Of a DNA stretch of 64,000 nucleotides, positions 1 to 9,856 are shown one piece after another. Numbering within the stretch: position 1 is the stretch's first letter; each line of letters starts with the position of its first letter. The translations under genes were made by a program, and so were the position numbers. The notes beneath the pieces are model-generated. The model was not told where the DNA came from. It saw only the letters and a list, made by a program, of their open reading frames with translations, and did no database searches. The DNA is from Ophiosphaerella korrae (lineage: Eukaryota; Ascomycota; Dothideomycetes; Pleosporales; Phaeosphaeriaceae): the NCBI GenBank assembly GCA_028456385.1, contig JALNQF010000019.1:310001-374000 (forward strand). The letters are read 5' to 3'.

Positions 1-1130
1 TGGTACCAGCACGCAGACCATCATCCGTCGCTCAAACCCCCGACCTGAAGGGTTCTCAAGCGATTGATTCTTTCTTTAAACCTAAACGCACGCCCTTGGC
101 CGAGCTTGATCCCAATAGTTTTACCCCATCACCAAGCCAACAAGCGTTGTTGGAACAACAACGGAATACTGATAGTTGGGTGGCGGTACCTACCCCGTTG
201 TCACGATTACAGTCAACGTCCGCACTTCCAAGTACTGCGCCCCACCCGGCAAGGAGAGTAGCGTCAGACCTGAGTGGGGGTAGACGATCTGCTCCACATC
301 CATCTAAGAGACAGCGGTTGTGCTCTGATCGTGCGTCTGATGCCTCAGTTGCTGGCGACGAGAGTATTGTGCGAAGCCAGTTCTTTGTATCGAGCATTCC
401 AGAGCCTAGCCCTTCACTCCGTCCGAAGAAGGCTCGCCGCAGGAAGACCGAGCAAGACTTCGAGCTTTTCTCTGATGATTCGCTTCATGACGCCATGGCC
501 GAAGTCGCAGACCTAGAAGAAGCGGCTTCCCAACCCAGGAAGAAGATGCGAGTATTCTCAGAAAACCTTCAATCAAGTAACAACAGCGATTCCCAGTCAA
601 CAATCGCTTCTAGAGGTAGTACTGTTCAATCCCAGGAAACGATGCGTACGCTCACGCCCGCGAGCTCGTTCGGCAGCCCTGAGCCAGAATCGGTCTTTGG
701 CACAGCAATCGCCTCTCAGGTGGAAGAATTGCGATCAAAGTTTGCTTATAGACCGCCACCACCACTACCATCAGTCTGGTCACGCGCTTCTCGTGCTACA
801 AAGTCTCCTTTGCGTAGACGAAATACAGAAGCATGGGCGCCCTCGCCTTCCCCACTTGATCAAACTTCAAAAGCTGCGCTAGAGCCTATAGTCCCAGGAA
901 CACCACCACGGCTGAACAAAGCGTCAGAATTGCCCGACTCTGCCTGGGCGACGATGGAAGCTGAAGTGGTTGTGGCTGCAAGCTCGCCACCAATAATTAC
1001 ACCTGCCAAGAGGAGACGGTCGTCATTGAAAGGAAGCGAAGATCTCCTCGTCCCTGACAGCGAAGCTGAAAGTGAGTGCTCTCCTCGCAAACCCATGTTT
1101 AATCTAGCACGATTTGCGTTTGCGGATTGA
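1..1130 (+). CDS. EXO1: C-terminal part of a DNA-repair nuclease, probably exonuclease 1 (5' end outside window)
   Basis: The reading frame is open to the left edge (codons from position 3) and stops at 1130, giving 375 visible residues of low-complexity, Ser/Pro/Lys-rich sequence with no folded domain. Two short motifs are informative. QAIDSFF (57-77) is a textbook PCNA-interacting peptide (QxxIxxFF). RSQFF (372-386) closely resembles the Mlh1-interacting box ([R/K]-S-[R/K]-[Y/F]-F) known from Exo1, Sgs1 and Ntg2. A basic KRQR stretch lies between them and could be a nuclear signal. A long disordered tail with PCNA and Mlh1 peptides fits Exo1, the 5'-3' nuclease of mismatch repair and resection. 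The XPG nuclease domain that would prove this lies outside the window, so a Yen1/Gen1-type nuclease or another PCNA client remains possible. That a gene is here is fairly sure; the name is a best guess. Confidence 0.5.
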   Translation, partial: VPARRPSSVAQTPDLKGSQAIDSFFKPKRTPLAELDPNSFTPSPSQQALLEQQRNTDSWVAVPTPLSRLQSTSALPSTAPHPARRVASDLSGGRRSAPHPSKRQRLCSDRASDASVAGDESIVRSQFFVSSIPEPSPSLRPKKARRRKTEQDFELFSDDSLHDAMAEVADLEEAASQPRKKMRVFSENLQSSNNSDSQSTIASRGSTVQSQETMRTLTPASSFGSPEPESVFGTAIASQVEELRSKFAYRPPPPLPSVWSRASRATKSPLRRRNTEAWAPSPSPLDQTSKAALEPIVPGTPPRLNKASELPDSAWATMEAEVVVAASSPPIITPAKRRRSSLKGSEDLLVPDSEAESECSPRKPMFNLARFAFAD

Positions 1131-3765
1131 ATGTTATGACTGCATGGTTTCATGTATTCCTACACCGAGTATACTATATGGTTTCGGATGGTGTTTCATT
1201 TGGTCAGTTGGCCATGATCAGCATGAAATGACACGCATGTTCAAACATTGGAGTTGACGAGACTCATGTGGCATTTTCGGCTCCCCTTTATCGAGTAGCA
1301 TATGTTCAATACCCATTTGTTTTTTTATCACAAAGAGTCAAAATTTGAGTCATGAGAATGCATGGTAATAGACTGCATATGGGTTGCCACGTGTCTACCC
1401 TAGCCAAGGTCTTCATAGTAGCGATGTGTAAAATCAGAATGTCTATCTTGCATTGCCCTATTCTCGACCATGCTCCATTGTCAAGGGTGTTTAGGGCTGT
1501 ATTCTAGGGCTTTAAAGCGATTCGTATTCACATACAAGAAGGATGTTTTAGAGTTCAACCCCTTGCCTGCGCGTCTGACGGGTCTTTAGACAGCTTGATG
1601 TGACAAAATGGATAGAGGCACGAACCACCGCGTCATTATTACAGCGTGGCATAGACCTGCATACACATGCCAAACTCGTCAAAACAACTTTGGGGAACAA
1701 CTATTTGGGGCTGCAAAGTTCGCCTACGTTTCCCAAGTTAGGCAACATTTGTCGTGGTGAGGATTGGGGCGTTCGTCTCGAGTCAGCCCTGGAGTGCACT
1801 TATTATGAGTATTTTCGCGGGCGCGGGGCTTCCCCCATACACGATCTTATTTTCAAGCGCCCTACCGGATGCAAAGGATGCAACTACTACTCTGGGCCAT
1901 AAAGCCGCAGGATTCGCGGTTACAAGGGTATGTGCTGGGGTCGGTGGCTTCCACGCGTGATTTCTGCACAGTATTGGTCAGAGAATTTCACTAATACATA
2001 CCTAGGTGAGTAGGTAGGCATATCTCTACCAACGGGCGCTCTTCCCCAGGTTCTCCACCATTGATCATCAGCTCCACTTTTGTCTCCTGACCTGAGTACC
2101 TACTAATAAGTCTCGTTTACTATTTGCCGTCTGGGTACCTATTTGTGCTGAAATTGAGTTTACACATTGTGCTTAGTAGATCCTTAGGAAAGAAAACCCC
2201 TCACATTGAGATCGAGAACCTTCGCTTGCGTTCAGCACTAAAAACTGCCATCACCACGTGTCCGGAACGGGACAGTGTCCTACAATGCACATGTTGTGCA
2301 GGACGCAAGCCTCAACCGAGAGCACTGACATGCTACAATAATGTCGCAAATGCTCAAACAGCTGGGCCACGTGCTGAAAGCCTGGGAAAGCCAACTACAG
2401 GACACGGACTCACCCGCCCGCAGAATGGTAACGGCAACTTTGTTTTAAGTAGTCGGTCGACCGTTATTAAGAGATGTAATTACTATAATTGGTGAAAATT
2501 GGGGTTTACGCTAGAAATATGGGAACCGGAGCATCCGAGCCAGATAGTTGGCGCTTTGAAGGTCTTGTGGCGCCCTCAACGTTTGGTGAAGTCGGCTACC
2601 CAGGCATCTACCTACACAAGCTTCCAGTTATCTGGGAAGCGGGAAGTGCAACGCACCCAAGCACCCACTTCCTCAGATAGCCGAGGGATATGTCTATTAG
2701 ATGAGTTTGTAAGTACAGATTAAACGACGTGGAGACGCCCAAAGACATCGACGAGACACAATCCAATCGAAGTTGGAGCCAGGATGCCGGCACTTCGTCA
2801 TCGTCAGAACTTACATTTAGTAAACTTGGCAAACCCAAATTCCGTCCTGGCAGAGACAAGCGTTGATGTTCAGCGGTTCCCAATCAGCCCTCTACATTGA
2901 TCGTGTAACAAGGGAGCGCATGCGAGTCGAGACAATCTGAAGCATTGTGCTCGAATGCCTAAATACCTCCTTTGGTGATGAGAATACACCGTGACACATC
3001 GTTTATCAACTCGCCGTTTCTACCATGCGCAGCCGTAGCAAACCCCTGTATTATCATGGATTCAGGCCACGCTGCGAATACCTCGGTCAGGCGAACACCT
3101 GGAGTAGGTCCGATAAGAGGTGCGCTTAACTTACACCTTGACTCTTGGTTCTCCCCGACCATGCCGCACATGGAAATGAGATCACGCCAAAACTCACTAC
3201 TCTCGTTTCCTCGCCAGTTATCCCTTACCAAGATCCGCTACTCTTCACAGTACCATCGTATTGTCAGCAATAACCCGGCGCACGACAGGAAAGCCTTGGA
3301 TGTTCGACTTCGGGAATCAGCATCGAGGTAATGTCGCTATTGGCCTGTCATTGCCCACGGGCTAGAACTAGCCAAAGGCAATGAGCAGGCACAGAAATTT
3401 AGGAACTGGTAAGTTTCTAGAATAACGCTGCCAAGATCCATCCTGCAGGAAATTGCTGCCTATCCCTGCACTCCTCGTGTGGATCGAGTCATCGCCGGCC
3501 ATGCTTAGCGAAGTCGATTACGGATTTTAGCAACGGATACCTAGTTTATAGATGCCATCCAGTTGCATGAAATCCTACTGCTGATTCAAGAATATGTCAT
3601 GGGGGGCCGAACGTCGATCTCGACCGAAATGGCTTTTGCTACCCTACACCCCAAGCCTATCTCCACCACGCCGTTCCATCGGAACCATACCTCTCCATCT
3701 CCACTCCACTCCATCCACTTGCTGCTCCACACCTGACCCTGGATCGATTATAACAACGACTGGCC
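1131..3765. other. Intergenic stretch without a supported gene
   Basis: Only short open frames occur here, on both strands and overlapping each other (for example 2972-3331 plus against 2959-3231 minus). None shows a recognisable domain, a good start context or a consistent set of introns. I found no repeat, transposon end or tRNA boxes. The last few hundred bases before 3766 should hold the promoter of the receptor gene. Confidence 0.5.
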
Positions 3766-4986
3766 ATGATCACGGACAGCCCGTCATGGGCTTCACTATG
3801 GTCCTGCCTTTTACTATCCGTTATCCTCATCGCTATCAGGCTTGCTTTGCGAAAAGTCAGGCGGCAGAAATTTACGACTGGTGATCTCTGGTGTTTAGCA
3901 GCCGCTATCTTGATCATCGCAAGGCTGATAGGAAACCAATTCTTGCTGGAGTACGGTTCGACAAGGAGTGAGCACTACGTTCTTTTTTCTCGCAGCTTAA
4001 AACTAACGGGGTTGCAGCCGTGGCATCCGATGCAGCACGTCTACAACTTGTTGATGGTAGTCATGATGCAGAACTCACCCGACGGATAATTGGAAGCAAG
4101 ATGGTTCTCTTCACACGATCATTGCTGATCTGCATGTGAGTCCAAACAGGTCGTCATAATCATCTTCCGGTCCCTGATCATTTGAGTAGATTATGGTGTG
4201 CTAAGATGGCAGTCCTTGATTTGCTTTCAAGACTTATCATGAAGTTACCTTGGGAACGCTATCTTTTGTACACTTTCCACGCCATACTCATCGGCACTTT
4301 CATTTCATCCTTCGTCATGATTTTTGTGAGCTGTCGCCCTATCTCATTAGCATGGCAGGTGTATCCCAACCCAGGAGATTGGTATGACGCTCGTTCTTCT
4401 ACCTAATTAGAAGAAGACTGACGAATACAGCGTTATCGGTACTGATTGGATCTACGCCTACGAGATCTGCAACATCATCACTGACATACTCCTCATGATC
4501 GTTCCGTTCACTCTAATTATAAAGGTGAAGATCTCACTCATGAAAAGACTGCGAATTCTCTTGCTCTTCAGCGTCGGCGTTGTCCTCATCGCCATCAGTA
4601 CTATTCGTATCATACGGGGACGCGATTCTACCACCCAGGCTGGCCACACTCTATGGGCCTCATTGGAGGTCCTTTTCGCAGTCAGTGTCGCAGTCACGCC
4701 AACTATATATGCGCTCGTCCGCAACATCAGCGAGAACACCTCGTACGACAAGAGTCACTTGTCCATGCACAATGTGGGTAGCAGGACATATCATACAGCC
4801 ACGGTCGACGGTGATAAATATTCAGCCAGGGTATGGACTGAGCTAGAAGATGGTGTAAACAGAAGAGATGATACGAGCGTAGACAGGATATTGGTTTTCG
4901 AGGAAAGGACAGTCGAAATGCATGACGCACTCGGCATACAAGAAATCACTCCAAAAAAGCCTAAAATGGCGAAAGTGGTCCACTGA
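3766..4986 (+). CDS. PTH11-like rhodopsin-domain integral membrane protein
   Basis: Four exons join in frame: 3766-3967, 4018-4135, 4190-4381 and 4431-4986, giving 355 aa. The introns (50, 54 and 49 nt) have GTGAGC, GTGAGT and GTATGA donors. The protein has about seven hydrophobic segments. It carries landmarks of the fungal rhodopsin/PTH11-like family: a GDLWCLAAAI segment after the first helix, the polar AELTRRIIGSKM stretch before helix 3, and a Cys shortly before the TDWIYAYEICNIITDILLM helix followed by Pro (Cys created by the third splice). The C-terminal 100 residues are polar and probably cytoplasmic. The family contains putative G-protein-coupled receptors that sense surface or nutrient cues, mostly uncharacterised; the ligand cannot be inferred. 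The N-terminus is short before helix 1, so an upstream exon is not excluded. Confidence 0.85.
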
Positions 4987-6503
4987 CATGGCTGCAATAT
5001 TGTATATCATAATTCACGAACGTAATGATTTTTTTTTCTTCTAATGGTAAACTCATAACCACCTATTGTCCTCTTCCCAAACACATATTCTAACAAATTA
5101 AAAATGTATAGCGTCGCCTTAGATAGAATCGTGCCCGAACCGCCACCTGCAATTCCATTCATTTTTCGCTTCGCGCTTTGCACGGGAGAACCGCGCACTA
5201 AGCATTGAGCGACCGTTTCGCACAATGTCGCACTGGTAGTGCAAAAGCTAGCCCCACCAGCTTTGGTGCATTGGTACCCTATGAACAAGAGCCTCATGCT
5301 GAACAGTCGGGCCTACTAACCGCATTGCTGAGACGGTCAGCACAAAGCTTCGGGGTAATTTATAAGAGACGACCCTGAATTGCGCGCTTTAGTGCCCGTT
5401 GCATAAACCGGTTTGATGCGGCACTTACTCACGATCAAGTCAGTTTGCGCCCTTCGCAGCTGAGCTACACGACGCCAGCGACGTAGCTCGATCTGAAGGC
5501 TTCGGGTCAGGGCTTTTTGAGAGATATTCCCGGAGCTTGCGATGGACGCTAATCGTCTATAAGTAACCTCGCGTTCGGCGCAATTTGGTGCATCCTGAGG
5601 CTGGTTGAGTGTGCGAGAGCCCTTGGAGCCCTTGCAACGGCATTTCTGTGTTTGAAAATGATTAGAGTATCGCCTTGGGAATGCCATCGGAGGGTGGTCA
5701 AAGCAAACCCTATTTCAAAGAGGAGGGGAGGTTGCTGTTGCAGGTTGACATTTGCCTTGTCACTCTCGGACGACTGGACGGCAAATACGACGAAGTGCAA
5801 CCTTACAGTGCATATTTCCCCTAGACGGCAGAAATGAATCAATATGGAATCACGGGATACGAAACATGAACAAAAAGGGCACCGTCCTTGTAGAGGCAGA
5901 GTATGAAAGTAACGAAGAACATTGCACTGCCTCTAGTCTTGCTAGCTGCATCTCACTTGGCTATGTTAGGATTCTAGTAATCTGACTAGCTCATCTGCTG
6001 AGTGACGTCAATGATGGAATATGAGAAAATATGCTTGCCGTGGCGGGCAATCTTGCTTGTCTGTGGACATATTGTTCGTTAGTTTGTACTATCTTCAATC
6101 TTTCGTGCAATCATGGGATCTAAGTTGGTCAGCAGCTACTTCATGGATACGCTTTATTCAACAAACCGACAGATACCATATCTTGAGGCTCTCTACTAAG
6201 TAGAATCCGCCTTCCATCCGGCTTCTAACACTGAAAGCTCATTGTGTGGAACAAAGACATCGTGTTCTGCGCTCTTAGATTTCGCATGCCTTCTCTTGAC
6301 CCAACAAAGGGCCATCCAGACATATCCGGCATTGTTCTCATTCATCGATACCACCTCTTTTGTGACATTCTACTCCCAGCAGTTTACGCAAGGCGTACTA
6401 TGTGCCACGTATAAGTCGGCTAATTCCAACTCACCAAGAGACCTTAACTAAAGTAGAAAACTTAGGAACCATCCTCCAAATTTCCTCCCCTCTATCCAAA
6501 AGG
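4987..6503. other. Intergenic stretch
   Basis: No supported gene. Small overlapping frames on both strands (for example 5337-5687 minus) lack domains and codon bias. A tRNA A-box-like string on the minus strand near 5460 has no matching B box. Pyrimidine-rich sequence (about 6478-6503) lies directly before the start of the next gene, as in many fungal promoters. Confidence 0.45.
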
Positions 6504-7340
6504 ATGGCACCCAAACGCAAGTCGTCGACACCGCCACCGAGACCACAAACCGAGGCCTCCAAATCTAAAGGCAAGAAACTAAAGACCAAAGTCATAACCA
6601 TTGCTACTGAATTAGTTAAGTGTGAGAGTGCGGGTGCGAGTCCCGACCTAAAATCCCTTTCACCGGAACTTGAAATGACAGAAGTAAAACAAGAGGATGA
6701 ATCTCGGAGGCCAGATCTCGAGAGCCCCGACTTGGGATCGCTCTCACCAGAAATCGAGATGACAGAAGCAGAATTAGAGGCTCATTTCCTCAAGTTAGAA
6801 GCAGAAGAAGGGGATGCTGGCGTGCTAGAAACTAGTGAAGACACCGAAGAAGAGCAAGACGCAAACGCACCACGCATATCATCCCCAGAAACCCCAGAAC
6901 AGACGTGGGATGGACGAGGGACTACGCCATGTGCGGCCGATCAAGGTCAGCCCCTTTCATCTCCCTCGCGCCCTACATTCTACCGTAGAGGAACCAGGTT
7001 GGCAAAGCCTGCGGCCCAGAAGAAAGCGTTGCACAAAAAGGATAAGGCGCGGAAGAAAGCGATACAGAAAAAGAATACGACGCAGCGGAAGAAGGGTAAG
7101 CCACCAGTAGCTCCTTCGATTCCTCCTGTAGTTCCTGCTCGTCGTACTCATCCTGTTCGTTCGGCACGTCGGATAGCATCGGCACCAGCGTCTTCACAAC
7201 AGGTGCCAACTACACAGCCGGCAATAGCACCCGTACAGCGGGGACTGGTGCGGACCAGTACTGGTAGGCCTGCACGACGAGCGAGGTATAAAGGATCATA
7301 CAATGAAACCACGTTGGCAGACGAACAGGGGAAGAGGTAG
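6504..7340 (+). CDS. Lysine-rich, probably nuclear protein with a 28-residue internal duplication
   Basis: I place the start at the ATG at 6504, whose context (aaaaggATGg) is good and which follows a CT-rich leader; the frame is open further upstream but that part looks like leader sequence. The product is 278 aa, highly charged and probably disordered. It begins with a basic MAPKRKSS segment and has a Lys/Arg-dense block around 7010-7100 that looks like a nuclear localisation signal. The middle is acidic and contains two copies of a 28-residue unit (6639-6722 and 6723-6806), both with SPDL, SLSPE and EMTE. The C-terminal third is rich in Pro, Ala and Arg. I recognise no domain and assign no function. 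No intron is needed. It converges with the FHA gene downstream. Confidence 0.55.
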   Translation: MAPKRKSSTPPPRPQTEASKSKGKKLKTKVITIATELVKCESAGASPDLKSLSPELEMTEVKQEDESRRPDLESPDLGSLSPEIEMTEAELEAHFLKLEAEEGDAGVLETSEDTEEEQDANAPRISSPETPEQTWDGRGTTPCAADQGQPLSSPSRPTFYRRGTRLAKPAAQKKALHKKDKARKKAIQKKNTTQRKKGKPPVAPSIPPVVPARRTHPVRSARRIASAPASSQQVPTTQPAIAPVQRGLVRTSTGRPARRARYKGSYNETTLADEQGKR

Positions 7341-7813
7341 AAACGGAAAGCAATTTTTGACAGCGGCTGTGGGTCTGGCAAAATGGAGCAAGGTAAAGGT
7401 GTATATTGGATTGAGTGGGTTTTTGTTGGAAAAAAAAACAGGTATAATTGATATAGTTATGATGTATTTTCGACTAATTAATGTTTCCGACGAGGCAAAG
7501 TGGTTGGTAAACTGTTGAGCACACGAGTCCGATTCATTTTGTGAGGAATGATGTTTTGGGTTGTTTGATGGCAGATGAATTGATCTGGCTAGAAGAATTT
7601 AGGTGGCATTCAGTTATGGCACAATGTAGCGTGGGATGGAAGAACAGGCACTTTAGATACGAGTTGATCAACTTTTATGGCGCATCGCCGTACAGGTTCG
7701 AGGTCTACATTTGCTTGATGGGCCTACATTATGTCAGTACCACATCTACCTTCATCCGATTCTGGTGGTTGAAATATTGGTACTCTCCGATCGAGATGGT
7801 TAGGTTTGAGCAT
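7341..7813. other. Convergent intergenic spacer
   Basis: The 473 bp between two convergent genes is AT-rich in its first half, with a homopolymer A run near 7431. It probably carries the 3' ends of both transcripts. An open frame at 7541-7876 overlaps the neighbouring gene and looks spurious. Confidence 0.45.
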
Positions 7814-9013
7814 TTATTTTTCGTCAGCTGGTGGCAGCATAACGACATACTCCCTTTCGCTTCCTGCAAACTTTAGAATGTCCTTGTCTCGCAGTTCAAA
7901 GTAACGGCTCGCTTCTACGCTTTTGCCGTTTAGCTCTGTGCCATTGCTGCTTTCCAGGTCGATTATGTATGGTTTAACCTTCCCCCTCTTGCTCTTGACG
8001 CCATACTCGTCTTCTATTGTTTTCTGTATGTATCGGAACTGTATGACTGCATGCTGTCCGCTTGAGCTTGGATGCTCGAGCACGTAATCGACTACTTGGT
8101 GCGATCGACCAAGCAGCCAACAGCTCTTCTGGCATATTTCAATCGTATCCACAACATGGTCGCCCTTGAACACGAAGACGCGCCAGGGCTGGGAGGATGG
8201 CGGCTTGCGCGCTTCTGGTGGCTCATGGTACTTGAGCGATATCTTGGTTCCTTCCACGCGGTTGGCTGCTTTTGCCAGCGCCCCAGTGGCTTTGAAATTG
8301 GGCTTTTCCTTATCTGGTGGGGCACCGCCGTACTTGGAGGGTGCCTGGGCAGAATCGTCGAGACCACGGAAGGACACTTCTTGCGGGGGCAGGGGTTTCT
8401 TTGCGCGCTGATGGGGAGAAGCCGAGCGAGTACGCCGCCGCCGCTTGGGAGGGGGCGAGGCTGATGCGGAGGTTGAGCGTGCGCGGTGTTTGCGAGAGCG
8501 GTGGGGCAGCGGCGAACGAGAGCGGCGGTCGTCCTTCGGTCCGTCACTGCGCCTGTGATCCCGTGATCGTGAGCGTTGCTGCCATCTGTGTTTGTCTCTG
8601 GACAGATCGCGTCTTCCGTCTCCGGCCGAGTCCTTGTCCTTGGGCCCATGGCGCTGTCTGTCGGTGGAACGGTCGCGCCGTCTGTCACTGGATCGATGTC
8701 GATGACCGTGTCGGTCTCTTGAGCGGCTTCTCTTTCGCTCTACAGACCTGTCCCGTCTCCTATCTCTATCTCGCGGCCTCCTGTGTGGCTCTGGTGACGG
8801 CCGCCGGCTGGAGACACCGGCGCTTACTGCAGGCGGCGAAGTGACGGGCTCCTTCCGTGACTTATCGACTTCCTTCTCCGCCCATCTCTCGCGACTGCGA
8901 CTTCGGCGCTTCCTGTTGTCCTCGCCCTCGCGTGATGCATGCTGCATGTGGCCTGAGGTCAGCTTCTGCGTGAGAAGGCGGCGTGCGCTGAAAGGCGATA
9001 ATTCCCGGGCCAT
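7814..9013 (-). CDS. SNIP1: FHA-domain protein with RS-rich N-terminus, SNIP1/Pml1-like
   Basis: A single exon of 399 aa starting at the ATG at 9013 (cgccATGGcc, a strong context); the frame stays open for 24 further upstream codons without another ATG. The first half is a dense arginine-serine, arginine-aspartate low-complexity region typical of splicing factors. The C-terminal 130 residues form a forkhead-associated domain with its conserved positions: LLGR, SSGQH (the Ser-x-x-His signature), ESSNGTELNG and a final hydrophobic strand. In yeast the counterpart Pml1 belongs to the RES complex that helps pre-mRNA splicing and nuclear retention, and human SNIP1 is its larger relative. The RS-rich N-terminus makes this protein closer to SNIP1 in layout. 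Function by family; the FHA assignment is firm. Confidence 0.88.
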   Translation of the reverse strand: MARELSPFSARRLLTQKLTSGHMQHASREGEDNRKRRSRSRERWAEKEVDKSRKEPVTSPPAVSAGVSSRRPSPEPHRRPRDRDRRRDRSVERKRSRSRDRHGHRHRSSDRRRDRSTDRQRHGPKDKDSAGDGRRDLSRDKHRWQQRSRSRDHRRSDGPKDDRRSRSPLPHRSRKHRARSTSASASPPPKRRRRTRSASPHQRAKKPLPPQEVSFRGLDDSAQAPSKYGGAPPDKEKPNFKATGALAKAANRVEGTKISLKYHEPPEARKPPSSQPWRVFVFKGDHVVDTIEICQKSCWLLGRSHQVVDYVLEHPSSSGQHAVIQFRYIQKTIEDEYGVKSKRGKVKPYIIDLESSNGTELNGKSVEASRYFELRDKDILKFAGSEREYVVMLPPADEK

Positions 9014-9856
9014 GGCGGACTGTGTACGCCGCTTGTCAGCGTATTTGGGGCGGCGATGGCGTTTCAGGCGCGCCTCAATGCCCAATGGTCGTCACAAGAG
9101 TCACACTCAGCAGCTTGCATGCATGGACGGCTCGCAGCTGAGTCAGAAGGATGGATGTCCGGCGTGGTATAGATTGTCGTTAGATAGAGTGGTCAAACAA
9201 TGGTAGGGATTGAAAGTTTTGGTCGTGCTTCGTTCGCGGCGCTTGGACCCTGCACATCCGTCACCACGCTAGGCGCTCTCGTCCCCTTTTCAGCCTCATC
9301 ATTCGCCGTTGGACCACATCGCTTCTATCAATCGCCTGGGTTTGGCCCCAGAAGCGCTTATGTCTATCGGCCTTGTCGTCTCTCATCCATTCGCATCTAG
9401 CAGCCCCCGTCGCTAGATATGCCCAGTAGCCCAAAGAAACGGCGTGCTTGTTAATTACCAGTTCTCTGATCACAACTCGAAACGTTGTGATACGATTATT
9501 GACACTATGGACGCCCGCTGCTCGGTAGCGACACAGCCATAATGCTACCCTTATCCCGTGCTCCCTCCGACTCTGCCGACCTTCAAACACCCCTTAGTGG
9601 TGCATTTGCTGGCTCTTTGGTCCTATCCATTAATGGCTTGATCTCTTCCCTCTTGTCACTCTTTCATGTTACTTCGTTATCTATTATCTTCCATTTAATG
9701 TATACTCGTCTTCCTTCCCAGTGAGCGCCGGGCGCGCGCATGTCGCAATGAACTCAAAAAAGATATTCTCCTGGTCAAAACGACAGTCTGGTTCTGAGCA
9801 ATACTACCACACTGGAGGCATTGTTTCCATCCATACAAGACCAGACACCTCCAGCA
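9014..9856. other. Divergent promoter region
   Basis: About 840 bp separate the start codons of two divergently transcribed genes. The right half (9540-9720) is rich in C and T on the plus strand, a common feature of fungal promoters just upstream of transcription start. No gene is supported here. Confidence 0.45.

Noticed and set aside
2959..3331. Overlapping 90- and 119-codon frames on opposite strands
   Set aside because: No domain, no intron structure and no start context; typical of chance frames in non-coding sequence.
1131..3765. Possible degraded transposon in a gene-poor stretch
   Set aside because: No transposase or reverse-transcriptase motif, no terminal repeats and no clear RIP-like AT shift were visible by eye.
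5440..5490. tRNA-like A box on the minus strand (TAGCTCAGCTG)
   Set aside because: No matching B box (GGTTCRANNCC) at the right distance and no foldable acceptor stem.
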